Shown: positions 12,401-24,032 of the stretch, in pieces
How positions within the stretch are numbered: the stretch's first letter is position 1
How the letters are laid out: the number at the start of each line of letters is the position of its first letter
Assembly: GCF_026210795.1 (NCBI RefSeq)
Contig: NC_089440.1
Span: 2,356,001 to 2,420,000, forward strand
Origin: Rhizophagus irregularis
Taxonomy: Eukaryota > Glomeromycota > Glomeromycetes > Glomerales > Glomeraceae
Direction: 5' to 3'
Length of the DNA: 64,000 bases
The notes under the pieces: model-generated
Database searches by the model: none
Told to the model about the DNA's origin: nothing
Seen by the model: only the letters and a program-made list of their open reading frames with translations
Translations under genes and position numbers: made by a program

Positions 12401-12888
12401 GAATCAGTTTCTTCATTGAAAAGATCAAAGACATTATTTTGTTGGAAAGAATTAGGATTAGGATTTAATGCCCTTTTTCGCTTTTTTGTAGGGTTTGCAT
12501 CTTGAATAATGATGGATTTTCTTTGTTTTCTCGCTATAATAGTATCTGCCTGATTTTTTCTAGCATTCTCTGAGTTCCATAAACTTTTCTCCTTTGTGTG
12601 ATTTTCTTGAGTGCGAAAATCAACCTTTGTGCCATTACAACGAATACAAAGACATGGATACAGGTACCTTTTTTTGGATTTTATTAAATTGACCATCTTT
12701 GTTTTTTTAGATTTTATTGAATTATCCATTTTAGATTTTATTAAATAGGATACAGAGGCAGATAATTCAACTTTACTTTTTTTTGATTTTATTAAATCAG
12801 ACACAGAGATTTCAATTTTAGTTTTTTTGGGTTTTACTAAATCAGACACAGAGGTAGAGGTAGAGGTTTTACTTTTTTTATTATTCAT
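9428..12888 (-). pseudogene. CACTA/Plavaka-like (Tnp2) transposase, two in-frame stops
   Basis: Two exons, 12888-10311 and 10236-9428, join in phase 1 across a 74-bp GT-AG intron into a frame of about 1,128 residues. The N-terminus has Lys-rich repeats (SDLIKSKK), a Cys pair (CLCIRC) and a long acidic tract. The core carries Tnp2-type signatures: YLGFLPGPKE, a CHRCEKC pair, DPMHCLFLGVAKW, IGSDGFSNLTADQWK, and YGPIYSFWLFPFERLNGYIG. TGA stops at 11940-11938 and 9769-9767 interrupt an otherwise continuous frame; their contexts fit former Arg and Trp codons. The C-terminal exon ends in a compact domain (AYVKWYKNAP). I could not fix the inverted termini of this element. Confidence 0.85.
12040..12325. 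repeat. ATC/TTC trinucleotide-rich coding repeat
   Basis: A triplet-rich tract inside the CACTA-like gene encodes its Asp/Glu/Asn-rich segment. It includes a perfect duplication encoding NDEYIYYNEEEEE (about 12220-12300). Confidence 0.75.
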
Positions 12889-13037
12889 TTTATTAAAATA
12901 TATTTATTAAAATATAAGTGTCAAGAAAGTTAAAGTTACAATTACTTAAATGAAGCTTATTTTTCAAAATCAGGGTTCGCGTGCAGCACCTTTTGAAATC
13001 CAGTTACACATTCAATTCTTTTAGGGTCACGTTTTTC

Positions 13038-13205
13038 TTTCAAAATCAGATTCGCGTTTAATTCTTTTTTAGATTTGAATTAGTTCGCGTTTAATTCTTT
13101 TTTTAGATTAGAATCAGTTCGCGTTTAATTCTTTTTTAGATTAGAATTAGTTCACGTTTAATTCTTTTTTTAGATTAGAATCAGTTCGCGTTTAATTCTT
13201 ATTCA
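13038..13205. repeat. Tandem repeat of about 36 bp, five copies
   Basis: Units reading TTCGCGTTTAATTC followed by T5-7 and AGATTAGAATCAG repeat five times upstream of the CACTA-like gene. One unit has TTCACG in place of TTCGCG. They could be subterminal transposase-binding repeats or part of the promoter. Confidence 0.7.
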
Positions 13206-13340
13206 CACATCCTATCATAACATTTGCGTATTCATATTTTTCGTGTCTTTATGATTCTGAAATCAATATAAATTTACACAAACCCTTTTCTCCTCTTTTC
13301 AATCAAAATTTTATATTTCAACTAAAATATATAAGTAATA

Positions 13341-14541
13341 ATGGATAGTGATCGATAATCTAATTCTTCTTCTTCTTCCACTTCCTCTTCCTCTTCCTCT
13401 TTATCTTCATCTTCATCATCATATAAAATGATTAAAGCAAGTATTATTTATTATAATTTATTTATTATTTCTGGTTTTTTTTATTTTATTTATGTTTGCT
13501 TATTATTTTATAGCAAGAAGTGTTTATATGGGTCGACTCAGAACTAAAAGATATCTATAAAATAGACGAAAAACTAACTTGGGTCGAACAAAAGGAGAAT
13601 ATGGTTATGAAGCTACTGCCACCTCTATATAAGATTGTAAATAAAAAATACAGCATTACGAATAGAAAATTATTAAAAATGTTGTATGGACGGTGGCGTT
13701 CTAGACATCGTACAAGTAATATCAAAAATCAAGGAGATGAAAGAGTTAAACAAAACAAGAGAAGATCAAGTAAAAATTCAAGAATGCAAGAGGTAAGTAA
13801 ATATTTAATTAATATGAAATAGAATTTTAGTTAACTTTACTGCATTTTATAATTACATTATTAGAAGAAGAAAAGAAGGGCGCACGCAACAAATTACTTA
13901 ATAGAGAATAAAAATAAATATATTCTCAGATATCCGGAGGAGGATCTAGTAAAGATTCTTAAGGATTCAGGTTACCACTCAGAAGAGTGAGAATAAACTG
14001 ATCCTGAGGAAGAATGGCCCATTACGCAATCTGCAGTAGTTGAAGATGATGAAATTATTGAGGAAGCTATAAAACAAAAGTCATCATCAATATACATTCA
14101 TAATAAATGGTGGCGTTCTCCTGCAGTATGTATAATTTTTATTTTATTTGTTTTATTTATTAAAAATATTAATAATAATTTATTTATTTAAGCTTTTGAG
14201 ATTATTACACGACCGAATTGATCCAACAGTCAAATTATTAAAAAAGAAACCATTAACTTTAAAACGTAAAAGAGCTCAATCAAGTCAATCAAGATACAAT
14301 ACATTTAACGTGCCACCCATAGGTGTACCAAGTTGGTGCCTTAATCAGGATGCACTTGAACAATTTAACTATTCAAATGTCAATATTCCAGTATATGACT
14401 ATAATACTGATGATCAGGGATAATAGTGATAATGATATTGAAGATGAAAATAATAATGAAGAAGAAATTCAAAACAGAACAAATTCTAGTAAAAAAAAGA
14501 AAAAAAAAACCAAAAAAAAGGTCAAATCAAAAAAAAAATAA
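13341..14541 (+). pseudogene. Four-exon hypothetical gene, degraded
   Basis: Exons 13341-13440, 13521-13793 (donor GTAAGT at 13793), 13865-14125 and 14193-14423 are joined by GT-AG introns in compatible phases. The product has a Ser-rich start, then FIWVDSELKDIY and YGRWRSRHRTSNIKNQGDE, a basic KKKRRAHATNYLIENK stretch, IHNKWWRSPA, and a C-terminus ending PVYDYNTDD. It carries stops at 13356, 13988 and 13994. A one-base shift near 14420 separates it from an acidic then Lys-rich tail ending at 14541. The family is unknown to me; the basic and aromatic blocks hint at nucleic-acid binding, but that is only a guess. Confidence 0.55.
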
Positions 14542-14915
14542 GAAACATAAATCAAAATAATTCTTTTTTTTATGTAATACTTGTTATAATCTAGTCTTAA
14601 ATAAGTTTACTTTATTGGATTATATAATAAATTGAATGATTAAACTTTAGATCGAACAGATCTAATCTGATTTGATCTGCATAAAAGCTAACATTTAGCA
14701 AAACAATGTATTTTGTTATATTTTATTTATTATAAGCTTATAAAAAATATCGAAATAGATTAATTGGAACAAAATTTTAATTAACAAACATGTAATTTCA
14801 AAATATTATTTAAATTAAAAAATCATACACATATCGGGTATTATATAACATATTGGTAACTAATAATTTAGATATCGGACACCTGGTAATCAATTAGATA
14901 CATATCGGGTATATA
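14542..14915. other. Intergenic stretch with copy of the ATATCGGG repeat
   Basis: Positions 14826-14911 match part of the repeat at 21840-21930 (ATATCGGGTATTATATAAC and AACTAATAATTTAGATATCGG). The Ginger element inserted at the edge of this copy. Confidence 0.6.
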
Positions 14916-15938
14916 TGTTGTGCCTCAGATCGATTCTTGCCTCAGATCGCAACTCACGCACCTCAGATTGAAATCGTCATGTGAGGTGCGTGATGTGGAT
15001 CATTGATAATCTGAGGTGCCTCGGTTTTAATCTGAGGCAAATAAAAAATTTTTTTTTAAAAAAAATATCGATCGTTTTCTACTATTTTTTACTATTTTAT
15101 TAATCTGAAATAGTGTTAGTTTAACTCATTAGTAACTACACTAAAAATTACTTTAATTATTATAAAGTTTTTAATAAGAACGGTTCTTTACGGCTAATTG
15201 GCTCTTTGAGGTAAGTTCGGAAGCTTTTATTTTATTTTTTTTTGTTTTTTTCTTTTTCGGAACGGTACTAACCATTCCTACCTTTTCTTTTTTTTGTTAA
15301 ACATTTTAAGTAGGTTTTTTTTGTTTTTTTTCTTTTTAGGAGCCGTATTTAACCCATTTCTTTTTCTTTTTTTAATAGGAACGGTTAAAATGTTTTAAGG
15401 TAGAATTCAATTTTTATTTTATTTTTTCTTTTTTGAACGGTACTAACCGTTTTTTTTTCTTTTTTTTTAGCATTTCGGCCTGGGCTCTCTCCCGGTAAAT
15501 AGGTATGCTATAATGTTTACTATAGTGTTAGTTTCTTTCTCCTAGAACGGTACTGACCGTTCTTTTTTCTTTTTTTTTTTTAGCAGTTCAGCCTGGACTT
15601 TCTCCCGGTAAATATTTGGTGCTATGGTGTCTATGGTGTTAGTTTCCTTCTCCTAGAACGGTACTGACCGTTCTTTTTTCTTTTTTTTTTAGCATTTCGG
15701 TCTGGTCTCTCTCCCGGTAAATATTTGGTGCTATGGTATCTATAATGTTGGTGTTTTCTTCTAGATATTAGCCATTCTCTTTTCTTTTTTTAATAGGAAT
15801 AGATTAATGGTTTTTTGAGAATAGGTAAATAAGATTTTGAGTAAGAAAACATGGATGTTAGAGAAATGAAAATTTATAATAAGAGGAACGAAAAAAAATT
15901 TAATGTAAAATCTGATATTGAATAATATAAAATTGTGT
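14916..15938 (+). repeat. Ginger left terminal inverted repeat
   Basis: The first 140 bp contain several GCCTCAGAT motifs in both orientations. Further in are three subrepeats of about 110 bp, each with CTCTCCCGGTAAAT and most with a GAACGGTACTGACCGTTC hairpin. Confidence 0.85.
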
Positions 15939-16084
15939 ATAATCTATTAACAAATAAAATCAATGATTTAAGCATACATGAAATTACTTAAATTCAAATT
16001 CTTTATTATTTTTTCATATAAGACATCAGTAATAATGCATTTTTTTGACTAATTAATATATTTTTACATATAACAAATGCCGCA

Positions 16085-17977
16085 TCATTTATTTTGACAT
16101 GAACGTCCACTATGGCATCTACTGCTACAGTCTCCACCTGCCTTCTTACAGCGACATTTATTACTATTGCATTCACCTTTACAATTACATATACCCCCTG
16201 ATACTAAACCCGCACTCTGAAGACGTGCAGCCTCTCTAATTGATATTTTGTTTAAGGGAATGACTTCTAATTCAGGAAAAGTTTCTGTTCCAAGTGGTTC
16301 TAATTCACTAGCAGAATAATACACTCCAATTATTCCAAATTTTGATCCCAAACTATATTTATTATTTTCAGTTTTTTCCATAATTTTACATGGCAAAGTG
16401 GGTCGATCAACACTAAATCTATCAATTTTAGGAACAGCAACCCTTACCAGATCACCAATCTGATATTCTTTAATTCTTTTTCTTCCCTTGCTCATTTGAT
16501 TGGCCATCTTATTTGTATAATCTTGAAGGTCTTGACGAGCCATATTTCTTAATACTTCGTGCTGTGTATTATTTGTAATATCTAAAAGGACTGGATCAAT
16601 AAGTACTATATGTCTATTATTTTCATTATCTTGATCTTGGACCACTGCTCTTTCAATATCTAATTGTTGAACTGGAATATTTGATTCTAATTGTATTAGT
16701 ATGATAAATAATAAAATTTGGCAATTAGATTAAAAAAAACATTTTATTAAATTTAATAAATATTATTGAAATTAATAATTTTTTTAGTATTAAAAACCTT
16801 ACCTTGCAAATCATCTATTATATCACTATCCAAATCTTCAATACTATCATATATTTGTATAGTATCAGGTATATCCTCTTCATTATAGATATTTTTTGCA
16901 AATAATTCATCAATTAAAGTACAATTTCCACGTGGTTTATCACCATATACGAGTTCATATGGTGTTTTTTTATGGGACCGACACCATGAATTGTTCATAG
17001 CTGAAATAACAAATTTAAGACCAAAAGACCAATCAGTTCGGCCAGTATTCTCTCGCCACTTACCAAGCTTTTGTTGTAAAATTCCATTAGCACGTTCAAC
17101 TAGGCCCTGAGACTGCGGATGTCGTGGACGACCATTTATAATCATTACTGTAGGCCACATTTCAATTAATTCCTTTATTACTCCCGCACAAAACTCTTTC
17201 CCATTGTCAGACTGTAAAATAGTTGGAGGAGAGCCTAAAAAATGGAAAAGTTCAAAAAGATATGCTGCTACTTCAATAGCTCTTTTTGAAGTAAGAGCTC
17301 TGGCCCAAGAGAATCTTGTAAAGTGATCTCTTACATGGCAAATATATTTATATTCGCCATCTGCGTCAAATGATAAATCAATAAGATCCATCTAAAAAAA
17401 AATAAAAAATAAATTAAATATAATAATAATAAAAAAAAGAATATAAAATAAATTAAATATTTACTTGCACACGAGATAGAAAATTCCTTGCAATGATAGG
17501 CTTTGCTGCTAAAGGGTGAAATGATGGTTTTCGTACTGCACATATTGTACAATTATTAACAAATTGTTCTACAATATCTTGTTTAATCCAAACCCACCTT
17601 TCTATAATAGACTTCCATGTCTGTCTTTGCCCACCATGCTGTGTAATTTCTGCATGAGTTCGACATAAAACTTCGTACATATTTTCTACAGCCAACACTG
17701 GGTTGTTGTTTGCTGCAACAATTACCCTATAGTTACCAGGTGTTATTTCCTCAAGCTTAAACTTTTTCTTAATCCAACTACGTGTATTTTTATTAGAAAT
17801 AGTATTATTTTTAGGGTCTAACAATACTTCTTTAATTTTATTTAAAAAATTAAGATTTATCAAAGCTTTTTCTTGCTTTGACGTAGGGAGGTTGCCAATG
17901 TAACGTTCAATAATTCCATTAAATGTATCTCTGCTGATAAACGTATATTCCATGACAAAACATATAGCTACAAACAT
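16085..17977 (-). CDS. Ginger transposase (integrase-like), three exons
   Basis: Exons 17977-17465, 17391-16803 and 16686-16085 join without stops into about 567 residues; initiation could also be at the ATG at 17953. Exon 1 encodes an HHCC integrase zinc finger (THAEITQHGG and NNCTICAVRK). Exon 2 holds the RNase H-fold core: D in QMDLIDLSFD, D in ILQSDNGKEF, and E in SQGLVERANG. Exon 3 has an SH3-like region (YQIGDLVRVAVPK) and a Cys-rich tail with CNCKGEC and CRCKKAGGDC. The integrase resembles Ty3 integrases and their domesticated relatives, but it sits alone without reverse transcriptase between long TIRs, which is the Ginger arrangement. Confidence 0.9.
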
Positions 17978-18186
17978 GTGTTTTCAAGCTGTAACGATAT
18001 AAAGCATGTGTCTTCAGACTGTAACGAGATAAAACATGTGTTTTCAATCTGTTAACGCGATAAAACGTGTTTTCCATAAAAAAAAACTGTAATAAAAAAA
18101 TGTCGTGTCTTTGTAAAGATTATCAATGATTTGCATCACACATATCACCTGACAATAATCTCAATTTTTAAGTTGATTTTATTTAT

Positions 18187-19461
18187 TACACAATTTTTAT
18201 ATTATTCAATATCAGATTTTACATTAAATTTTTTTTCGTTCCTCTTATTATAAATTTTCATTTCTCTAACATCCATGTTTTCTTACTCAAAATCTTATTT
18301 ACCTATTCTCAAAAAACCATTAATCTATTCCTATTAAAAAAAGAAAAGAGAATGGCTAATATCTAGAAGAAAACACCAACATTATAGATACCATAACACC
18401 ACCTATTTACCGGGAGAGAGTCCAAATCGAAATGCTAAAAAAAAAGACAAAAGAATGGTCAGTACCGTTCTACTTTACAAATACGCCGATTATTTAAACA
18501 TATGAGAAAGAAAATAACACCGCAGATACCATAGCACCAAATATTTACCGGGAGAAAGTCCAGACCGAAATGCTAAAAAAAAAAAGAAAAAAAGAACGGT
18601 CAGTACCGTTCTAGGAGAAAGAAACTAACACCATAGACACCATAGCACCAAATATTTACCGGGAGAGAGACCAGACCGAAATGCTAAAAAAAAAAGAAAA
18701 AAGAACGGTCAGTACTGTTCTAGGAGAAGGAAACTAACACCATAGACACCATAGCACCAAATATTTACCGGGAGAAAGTCCAGGCTGAACTGCTAAAAAA
18801 AAAAAAGAAAAAAGAACGGTCAGTACCGTTCTAGGAGAAAGAAACTAACACTATAGTAAACATTATAGCATACCTATTTACCGGGAGAGAGCCCAGGCCG
18901 AAATGCTAAAAAAAAAAGAAAAAAAAACGGTTAGTACCGTTCAAAAAAGAAAAAATAAAATAAAAATTGAATTCTACCTTAAAACATTTTAACCGTTCCT
19001 ATTAAAAAAAGAAAAAGAAATGGGTTAAATACGGCTCCTAAAAAGAAAAAAACAAAAAAAACCTACTTAAAATGTTTAACAAAAAAAAGAAAAGGTAGGA
19101 ATGGTTAGTACCGTTCCGAAAAAGAAAAAAACAAAAAAAAAATAAAATAAAAGCTTCCGAACTTACCTCAAAGAGCCAATTAGCCGTAAAGAACCGTTCT
19201 TATTAAAAACTTTATAATAATTAAAGTAATTTTTAGTGTAGTTACTAATGAGTTAAACTAACACTATTTCAGATTAATAAAATAGTAAAAAATAGTAGAA
19301 AACGATCGATATTTTTTTTAAAAAAAAATTTTTTATTTGCCTCAGATTAAAACTGAGGCACCTCAGATTATCAATGATCCACATCACGCACCTCACATGA
19401 CGATTTCAATCTGAGGTGCGTGAGTTGCGATCTGAGGCAAGAATCGATCTGAGGCACAACA
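18187..19461 (-). repeat. Ginger right terminal inverted repeat
   Basis: Inverted copy of the left repeat, about 250 bp longer because it holds five of the 110-bp subrepeats rather than three. These are marked by TTTACCGGGAGA at about 18408, 18546, 18656, 18766 and 18878. Most carry the AGAACGGTCAGTACCGTTCT hairpin. Confidence 0.85.
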
Positions 19462-19804
19462 TATATATATGCATATTAACAACATATTAGATATCCGATT
19501 TGATTTCTAATGCGCAAGATTATATATAGATACTGTATTTTCATGTGGTACTGTCTGATATTCATTTTTGGTTACTGGAAAGCATTATTTATTGATTTAT
19601 ATAGCTAAGTTTATCATGCTCTTAATCTTTAGATTATCAATTATAACGTCATGATTTTCTAAAAAATATTATAAAATAATGGTTTATTTCCCAATTTAAC
19701 ATTTTAACATCAATTTTTTTTTTTTTTTCATAAGGGTTTTTTTTAAAAAGATAAAATGTACGCGTTTTTTATTTTTTTTCCTACATTTTTTTATTTCTAT
19801 TAAA

Positions 19805-20542
19805 ATGTACAAAAAAAACCATGAATCTAATATTGAAAAACCCGAAAAAAGTAAGACGTTTCATCACGAAGATGAAAAAATTGAAAAAACTGATAAAAAT
19901 AAGATATTGTTGTTAGAAGCTCAAAAGATCGCAAGTCAAGTTTATAAAGATGGAATAAAGGAAATTTATAAACTTACTGTTGACGCACTTAAAAAGAATG
20001 ATTCGTAAGTAAAATAATTAATATAAAAATATAAATAAAAAGAAATTCCTAAATATAATTTTAAATATATTTTTTAGTTATGAAACAGATAAATATATTT
20101 CTTCGTTATCTCATATTAGCAATATTAGTAAGAAATTTTTAACAATTCACTTTTGAGAAAAAATGTCCTATCAATTTAGTTATTAATATAAAAATTTCCA
20201 TTATATTTATTATTAGTAACAACGGCTGCCAAGCACCAACCATACCAACAACCACAACAATTACAACAACAACCACTACAACCGTTACACCAGTCTAGTA
20301 TTTATTAATTTAATACGAAATTAAAGTTTATAAATTATCTAATGACTTATTATATAAAAATTTTTAAAATTACAAAAACAGGTGATTCATCAAAAATTTT
20401 TTGTTTATATTGCTATGGCTCACATTGGCTAGTAAATTGCCACCAAATACCTCCAAAATATAGGAGAAGTTGTATAAAGTGTTGGAAAAGTACCAGGCAC
20501 CAAGCAAAGGATTGTAAATCTAATAGACAGAAAGAGCCTTAG
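19805..20542 (+). CDS. Four-exon gene: Lys-rich N-terminus, Gln-rich linker, zinc knuckles
   Basis: Exons 19805-20004, 20078-20127, 20217-20297 and 20382-20542 join with canonical GT-AG sites and matching phases into 163 residues ending in TAG. The N-terminus is charged (MYKKNHESNIEKPEKSK) and continues as a probable helix (QKIASQVYKDGIKEIYK). A Gln/Pro linker (PYQQPQQLQQQPLQ) follows. The C-terminus has two Cys/His clusters: CLYCYGSHWLVNC and CIKCWKSTRHQAKDC. These look like CCHC knuckles and suggest RNA or single-strand DNA binding, as in Gag-derived or host proteins. No transposon termini flank it. The frame survives three introns, which argues for selection. Confidence 0.65.
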
Positions 20543-20714
20543 CGCTAGAGCTTTTTTTTTATAATTTTTGTAAGTAAAATTTTAAAATTATTATTACTAA
20601 TTTTTTGAATCTAATTATTTAACTTTTTTCAGATCAGATCGGCTGAATTTTTTTTTATGTTTAAGTGGGGCAGCCAATTTCTTTTTTTTTTGGGTCAGCA
20701 AAAATTTTTTTTTC

Positions 20715-20866
20715 TTTAAATTCAATTGTGATTGGACTTAGTTCGATTGGGGTCGAACAGTATTCTGATTGTGGTCAGATGTAAATTTTTTTTTTTTTAG
20801 TCCAATTGTAATTGGACTTAGTTCGATTGGGGTCGAACAGCATTCTGATTGTGGTCAGATGTTCTT
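20715..20866. repeat. Direct repeat with internal hairpins, two copies
   Basis: Two copies of a segment reading AATTGGACTTAGTTCGATTG then GGGTCGAAC, followed by TCTGATTGTGGTCAGA, lie about 85 bp apart and are separated by a T tract. Each copy contains two short hairpins, GTTCGA/TCGAAC and TCTGA/TCAGA. Confidence 0.75.
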
Positions 20867-21177
20867 TTCGTAATATATTATAATATTCAATAATGTTTTT
20901 TTTATATTTTTTTTTTATCGTATGAATAATTTTTAATATAATTTTTTTTTAAAAAAAAAAATAATAAAGTTTTATAAAAATTCCATATATTAGGAATTAT
21001 TTTGTAATCACAATATATATTTTATTTTTAAAGGAACTTTTATATATAAAACCTACTAAAACACGATCTTTGGCCATGTCACATAAGAAATTGGTGTATT
21101 CAATATTAATGTAACGTTTTTTTTTAAGCAATGTACTTATAAGAATTAACATTTATATATATATATAGTATCAGTAA

Positions 21178-21345
21178 AAAAAGAAAGAAATGTTAGTACG
21201 TTTCTTTAATATTAAAAAGAAACCCCCTCCTCTATTTCTTACATTTCAAGTCTAAGTTCATTCAAAAAGTCTGAAAACCTAAAAAAAAAAAAGAAAGAAA
21301 TGTTAGTACGTTTCTTTAATATTAAAAGGAAATCTCCCCTCTATT
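21178..21345. repeat. Direct repeat with GAAATGTTAGTACGTTTC hairpin
   Basis: GAAATGTTAGTACGTTTC followed by TTTAATATTAAAA occurs near 21187 and again near 21297, with similar pyrimidine-rich sequence after each. The hairpin has the same layout as those at 3.7-4.9 kb. Confidence 0.65.
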
Positions 21346-21584
21346 CCTTACTATGTTTCTTTAAAATTAACAAAAAGTTTTTCTCCCCTTCTCTATTTTT
21401 TACTACATTCCAATCCAGATTCATTCAAAAATCCAGCGAAAAAAGAAGTTCCATTATTCTACAAACAAGAGATCCAGCATTCTAAAAAAAAGAATAAATA
21501 TATATTTAAACGATCTTAAAAATTATTAATGATCAGTCAGATGACTGTCGATTAGATTTTAACCAATAAGCCTTAGATTTATCT

Positions 21585-22076
21585 CAAAAAAATGAAATAG
21601 AAAAATTTGTGTCACACATAGTACCTCCGATTATTAGAATTTCATACAAATATCGGTGCCCGATATCTATTAGAAATATATTAGTGACTAATAGTTTAGA
21701 TATCAGGGTCTCAATTTTTAGGTGTATTTTTAATGTGATAAATTGGGTACCTGATATGTAAAAATGCCCGATATATAACTGATTAGTCACTGATATATAG
21801 GTACCCGATATGTACCTGATAGAATCGATTTTGACCAGTGATACACATATCGGATACCTGATATATATTATATAACATATTGGTAACTAATAGTTTAGAT
21901 ATCGGATACCTGATAATTTAACTATATTTGAAGTTTCACATTAAAAATCAAATCGGGTACCCAATATATTGTTAATATGTATATATACCCGATATGTACC
22001 TAATTGGTTACCGATATATAGGTACCCGATATGTGTATGATAGATTCTTTTTTGACCTGTGGGAAAACAGGATTTA
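21585..22076. repeat. Two tandem MITE-like units with ATATCGGGTACC palindromes
   Basis: Two units of about 230 bp share GATATCGG, GGGTACC(C/T)GATAT and AACTAATAGTTTAGATATC blocks in both orientations. Unit ends near 21840 and 22064 read on the minus strand as CACTGGTCAAAA and CACAGGTCAAAA. The MITE at 43456 begins with the similar CACAGGTCGAAAA, which suggests one superfamily. The second unit stops directly at the point where Ty3 gag similarity begins. Confidence 0.6.
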
Positions 22077-22077
22077 G

Positions 22078-24032
22078 TTGAAGATTTATCGTGTGCAGAT
22101 TGATATCCAGAAGATCAGAATTTAGGATTATTAGAGAATCCCAGATTTAGAGAATTTTGGTAATTCGTTATTTCACCCAGGTATCCAGATAGTGTTTTTA
22201 CACAAAATACTATACGAATCTTTAGGAAATTACAGCGACAACGAGAAAGCCAAGAAGTTTACAGATTAATTCAGAAGTTAGTACAAACTATTAGGTATAT
22301 AGTAATACCAGAATTTGATACATTAGTTGAAACGATACAATTCTATTGGGAAGTCACAGATCACTTCAATAATTGGGAAGCATATTATTTGGATCAATCA
22401 TCAGATACAGCTAGTAATACAAGTAAGATGTCAGGAAAAGTGAATCAAAATAAGACAGATAAAAATGATAAAAGTTCAGATAGTGAACAACAATTTGGAA
22501 GAACTGAATCTACAACAAGTGTACAAGACAAAGCGTGGCAAAACCAACGAAATGAAGAAGAAGAAAAAGCAGAAAGTATAACATCATATAAGACAGTGCT
22601 TAAAAATGGTGAAGATAGTAGTTTCAGTCAATTAGGTATAGCCGATACATCAAACAACCATATTTACGACTCTAAAAAGGATGAGAAAGATAAGCAAAAG
22701 GCTACAACTAGCGGTAGTTCAAATAAATGGGGTACAAAATCATTTTCAACTTATAAACCATATTCTAGTACTGGATTATCGTCAAATCCTAAATCATTTG
22801 TAACTATAAAGCCATTTCAAGGTTCATTCAGTTTTCCTAGTATTAGAACATCAACCTTAAAAAATTCTCGACAGAATGACCTTCTTGATTTTTCTAGTAA
22901 TAATTTACAAGATAATGAGGAACCAGAAGAACAAACTCCTATTAATGAAGCTGAACAAAATAAGATCATGTTACAGTTTTTTCAACAGGCCCAAAAATTT
23001 TATGCAAAAGGAGTTGAACCTAGAGAATCCAGACTGGTTGATTTTCCAGTTTTCAAAGGAGGAAATCAGGATTCTGTCGAATGGATTGAAGCTTTTAGTA
23101 GAGCTTGTATAGCTAATAGAGTCAGCAAAGAATGAGCAATTGTTTTAGTAGCATCATATCTAAAAGGAACAGCATTAACTTGGTACAATCGTCAAAATAT
23201 TACTTTTTGGGAGAATGATAATAACCCCCAACGATCATTTACGCATTTATTTAAGGATCATTTCTGTAACCCTTTCAGAATCAGCCAATGGAAACATCAA
23301 TTGCGAAATAGGAAACAAAAACAAGATGAAACGATTGAAGAATATATCGCAGCAATCACAGAATTATGGAAAAGAGTAGATCCTACTGATAGACGAATGG
23401 AATTAGATAAAATTCATGAATTTATCGAAGGTTTAAGACCTGAATTTGTTGTACCCGTACAATCTGCTATGCCTCAAACAGTAGAAGAAGCAATGGAAAA
23501 AGCACAAGCATTAGAAACTGCTTTTTCAATGGGAATGGACCTGTCAGTTTATTCAATGATGCCAGGTTATTTACAAAATATGAATGGAGGAATGATCTCT
23601 GCTCGAACCAACTTAGCCATGTATCAACCTGCCTATTCGATGAGTTATTCCCAACCAGAAAGTGTAGAAAAGATGGTTGAACGGAAAATCAGCGAAGGAA
23701 TTACTGCAGCATTAAGCCAGATGCGTATAGAAACTAAACCAACTAACCCTACTTCAAGTAATAACAACAATAATAATCAAAACAGGAATAATTCGGGATG
23801 CTATGTCTGTGGAAGAACTGGATATATCACGAAAAACTGTCGTCAAAGAAATAATCAACAAAACAATAATAATTGCAATAATAATGGGAGAGATTTAAGG
23901 AATGTTAATTGTTACAATTGTGGAAGAAAAGGACATGTATCCAGAAATTGCAGGTCACCACCATCAAATAATAATAATAGTAATAATGGAACCAATAATG
24001 GTTTCCAAAATAATGGTCGTTTAAACTACTAA
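22078..24032 (+). pseudogene. Gag with retrotransposon-gag domain and two zinc knuckles
   Basis: The frame runs from about 22078 to a TAA at 24030-24032, with stops at about 22118, 22167 and 23133. The N-terminal part (QKLVQTIRYIVIPEFDTLVE) leads to a Ser/Thr/Lys linker, then a Gag core (ASYLKGTALTWYN and QLRNRKQKQDETIEEYI). Two CCHC knuckles follow. In the first (CYVCGRTGYITKNC) the His position is Tyr, a probable CAT-to-TAT change; the second (CYNCGRKGHVSRNC) is normal. Asn-rich spacers surround them. Gag would form the particle and bind element RNA. Confidence 0.8.

Larger units (their letters stand above)
14916..19461 (-). mobile_element. Complete Ginger DNA transposon, TSD TATA
   Basis: The element starts TGTTGTGCCTCAG and ends with the complement CTGAGGCACAACA. 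TATA at 14912-14915 and 19462-19465 forms a 4-bp target duplication. TGT termini with a 4-bp duplication and an integrase-like transposase are hallmarks of Ginger elements. Inverted repeats extend about 1.02 kb at the left (to about 15938) and 1.27 kb at the right (from about 18187). The central gene is open, so the copy may be autonomous or recently active. Confidence 0.9.

Noticed and set aside
12042-12434. His/Tyr-rich plus-strand and Met/Lys-rich minus-strand ORFs
   Set aside because: They are other-frame readings of the acidic triplet repeat of the transposase gene.
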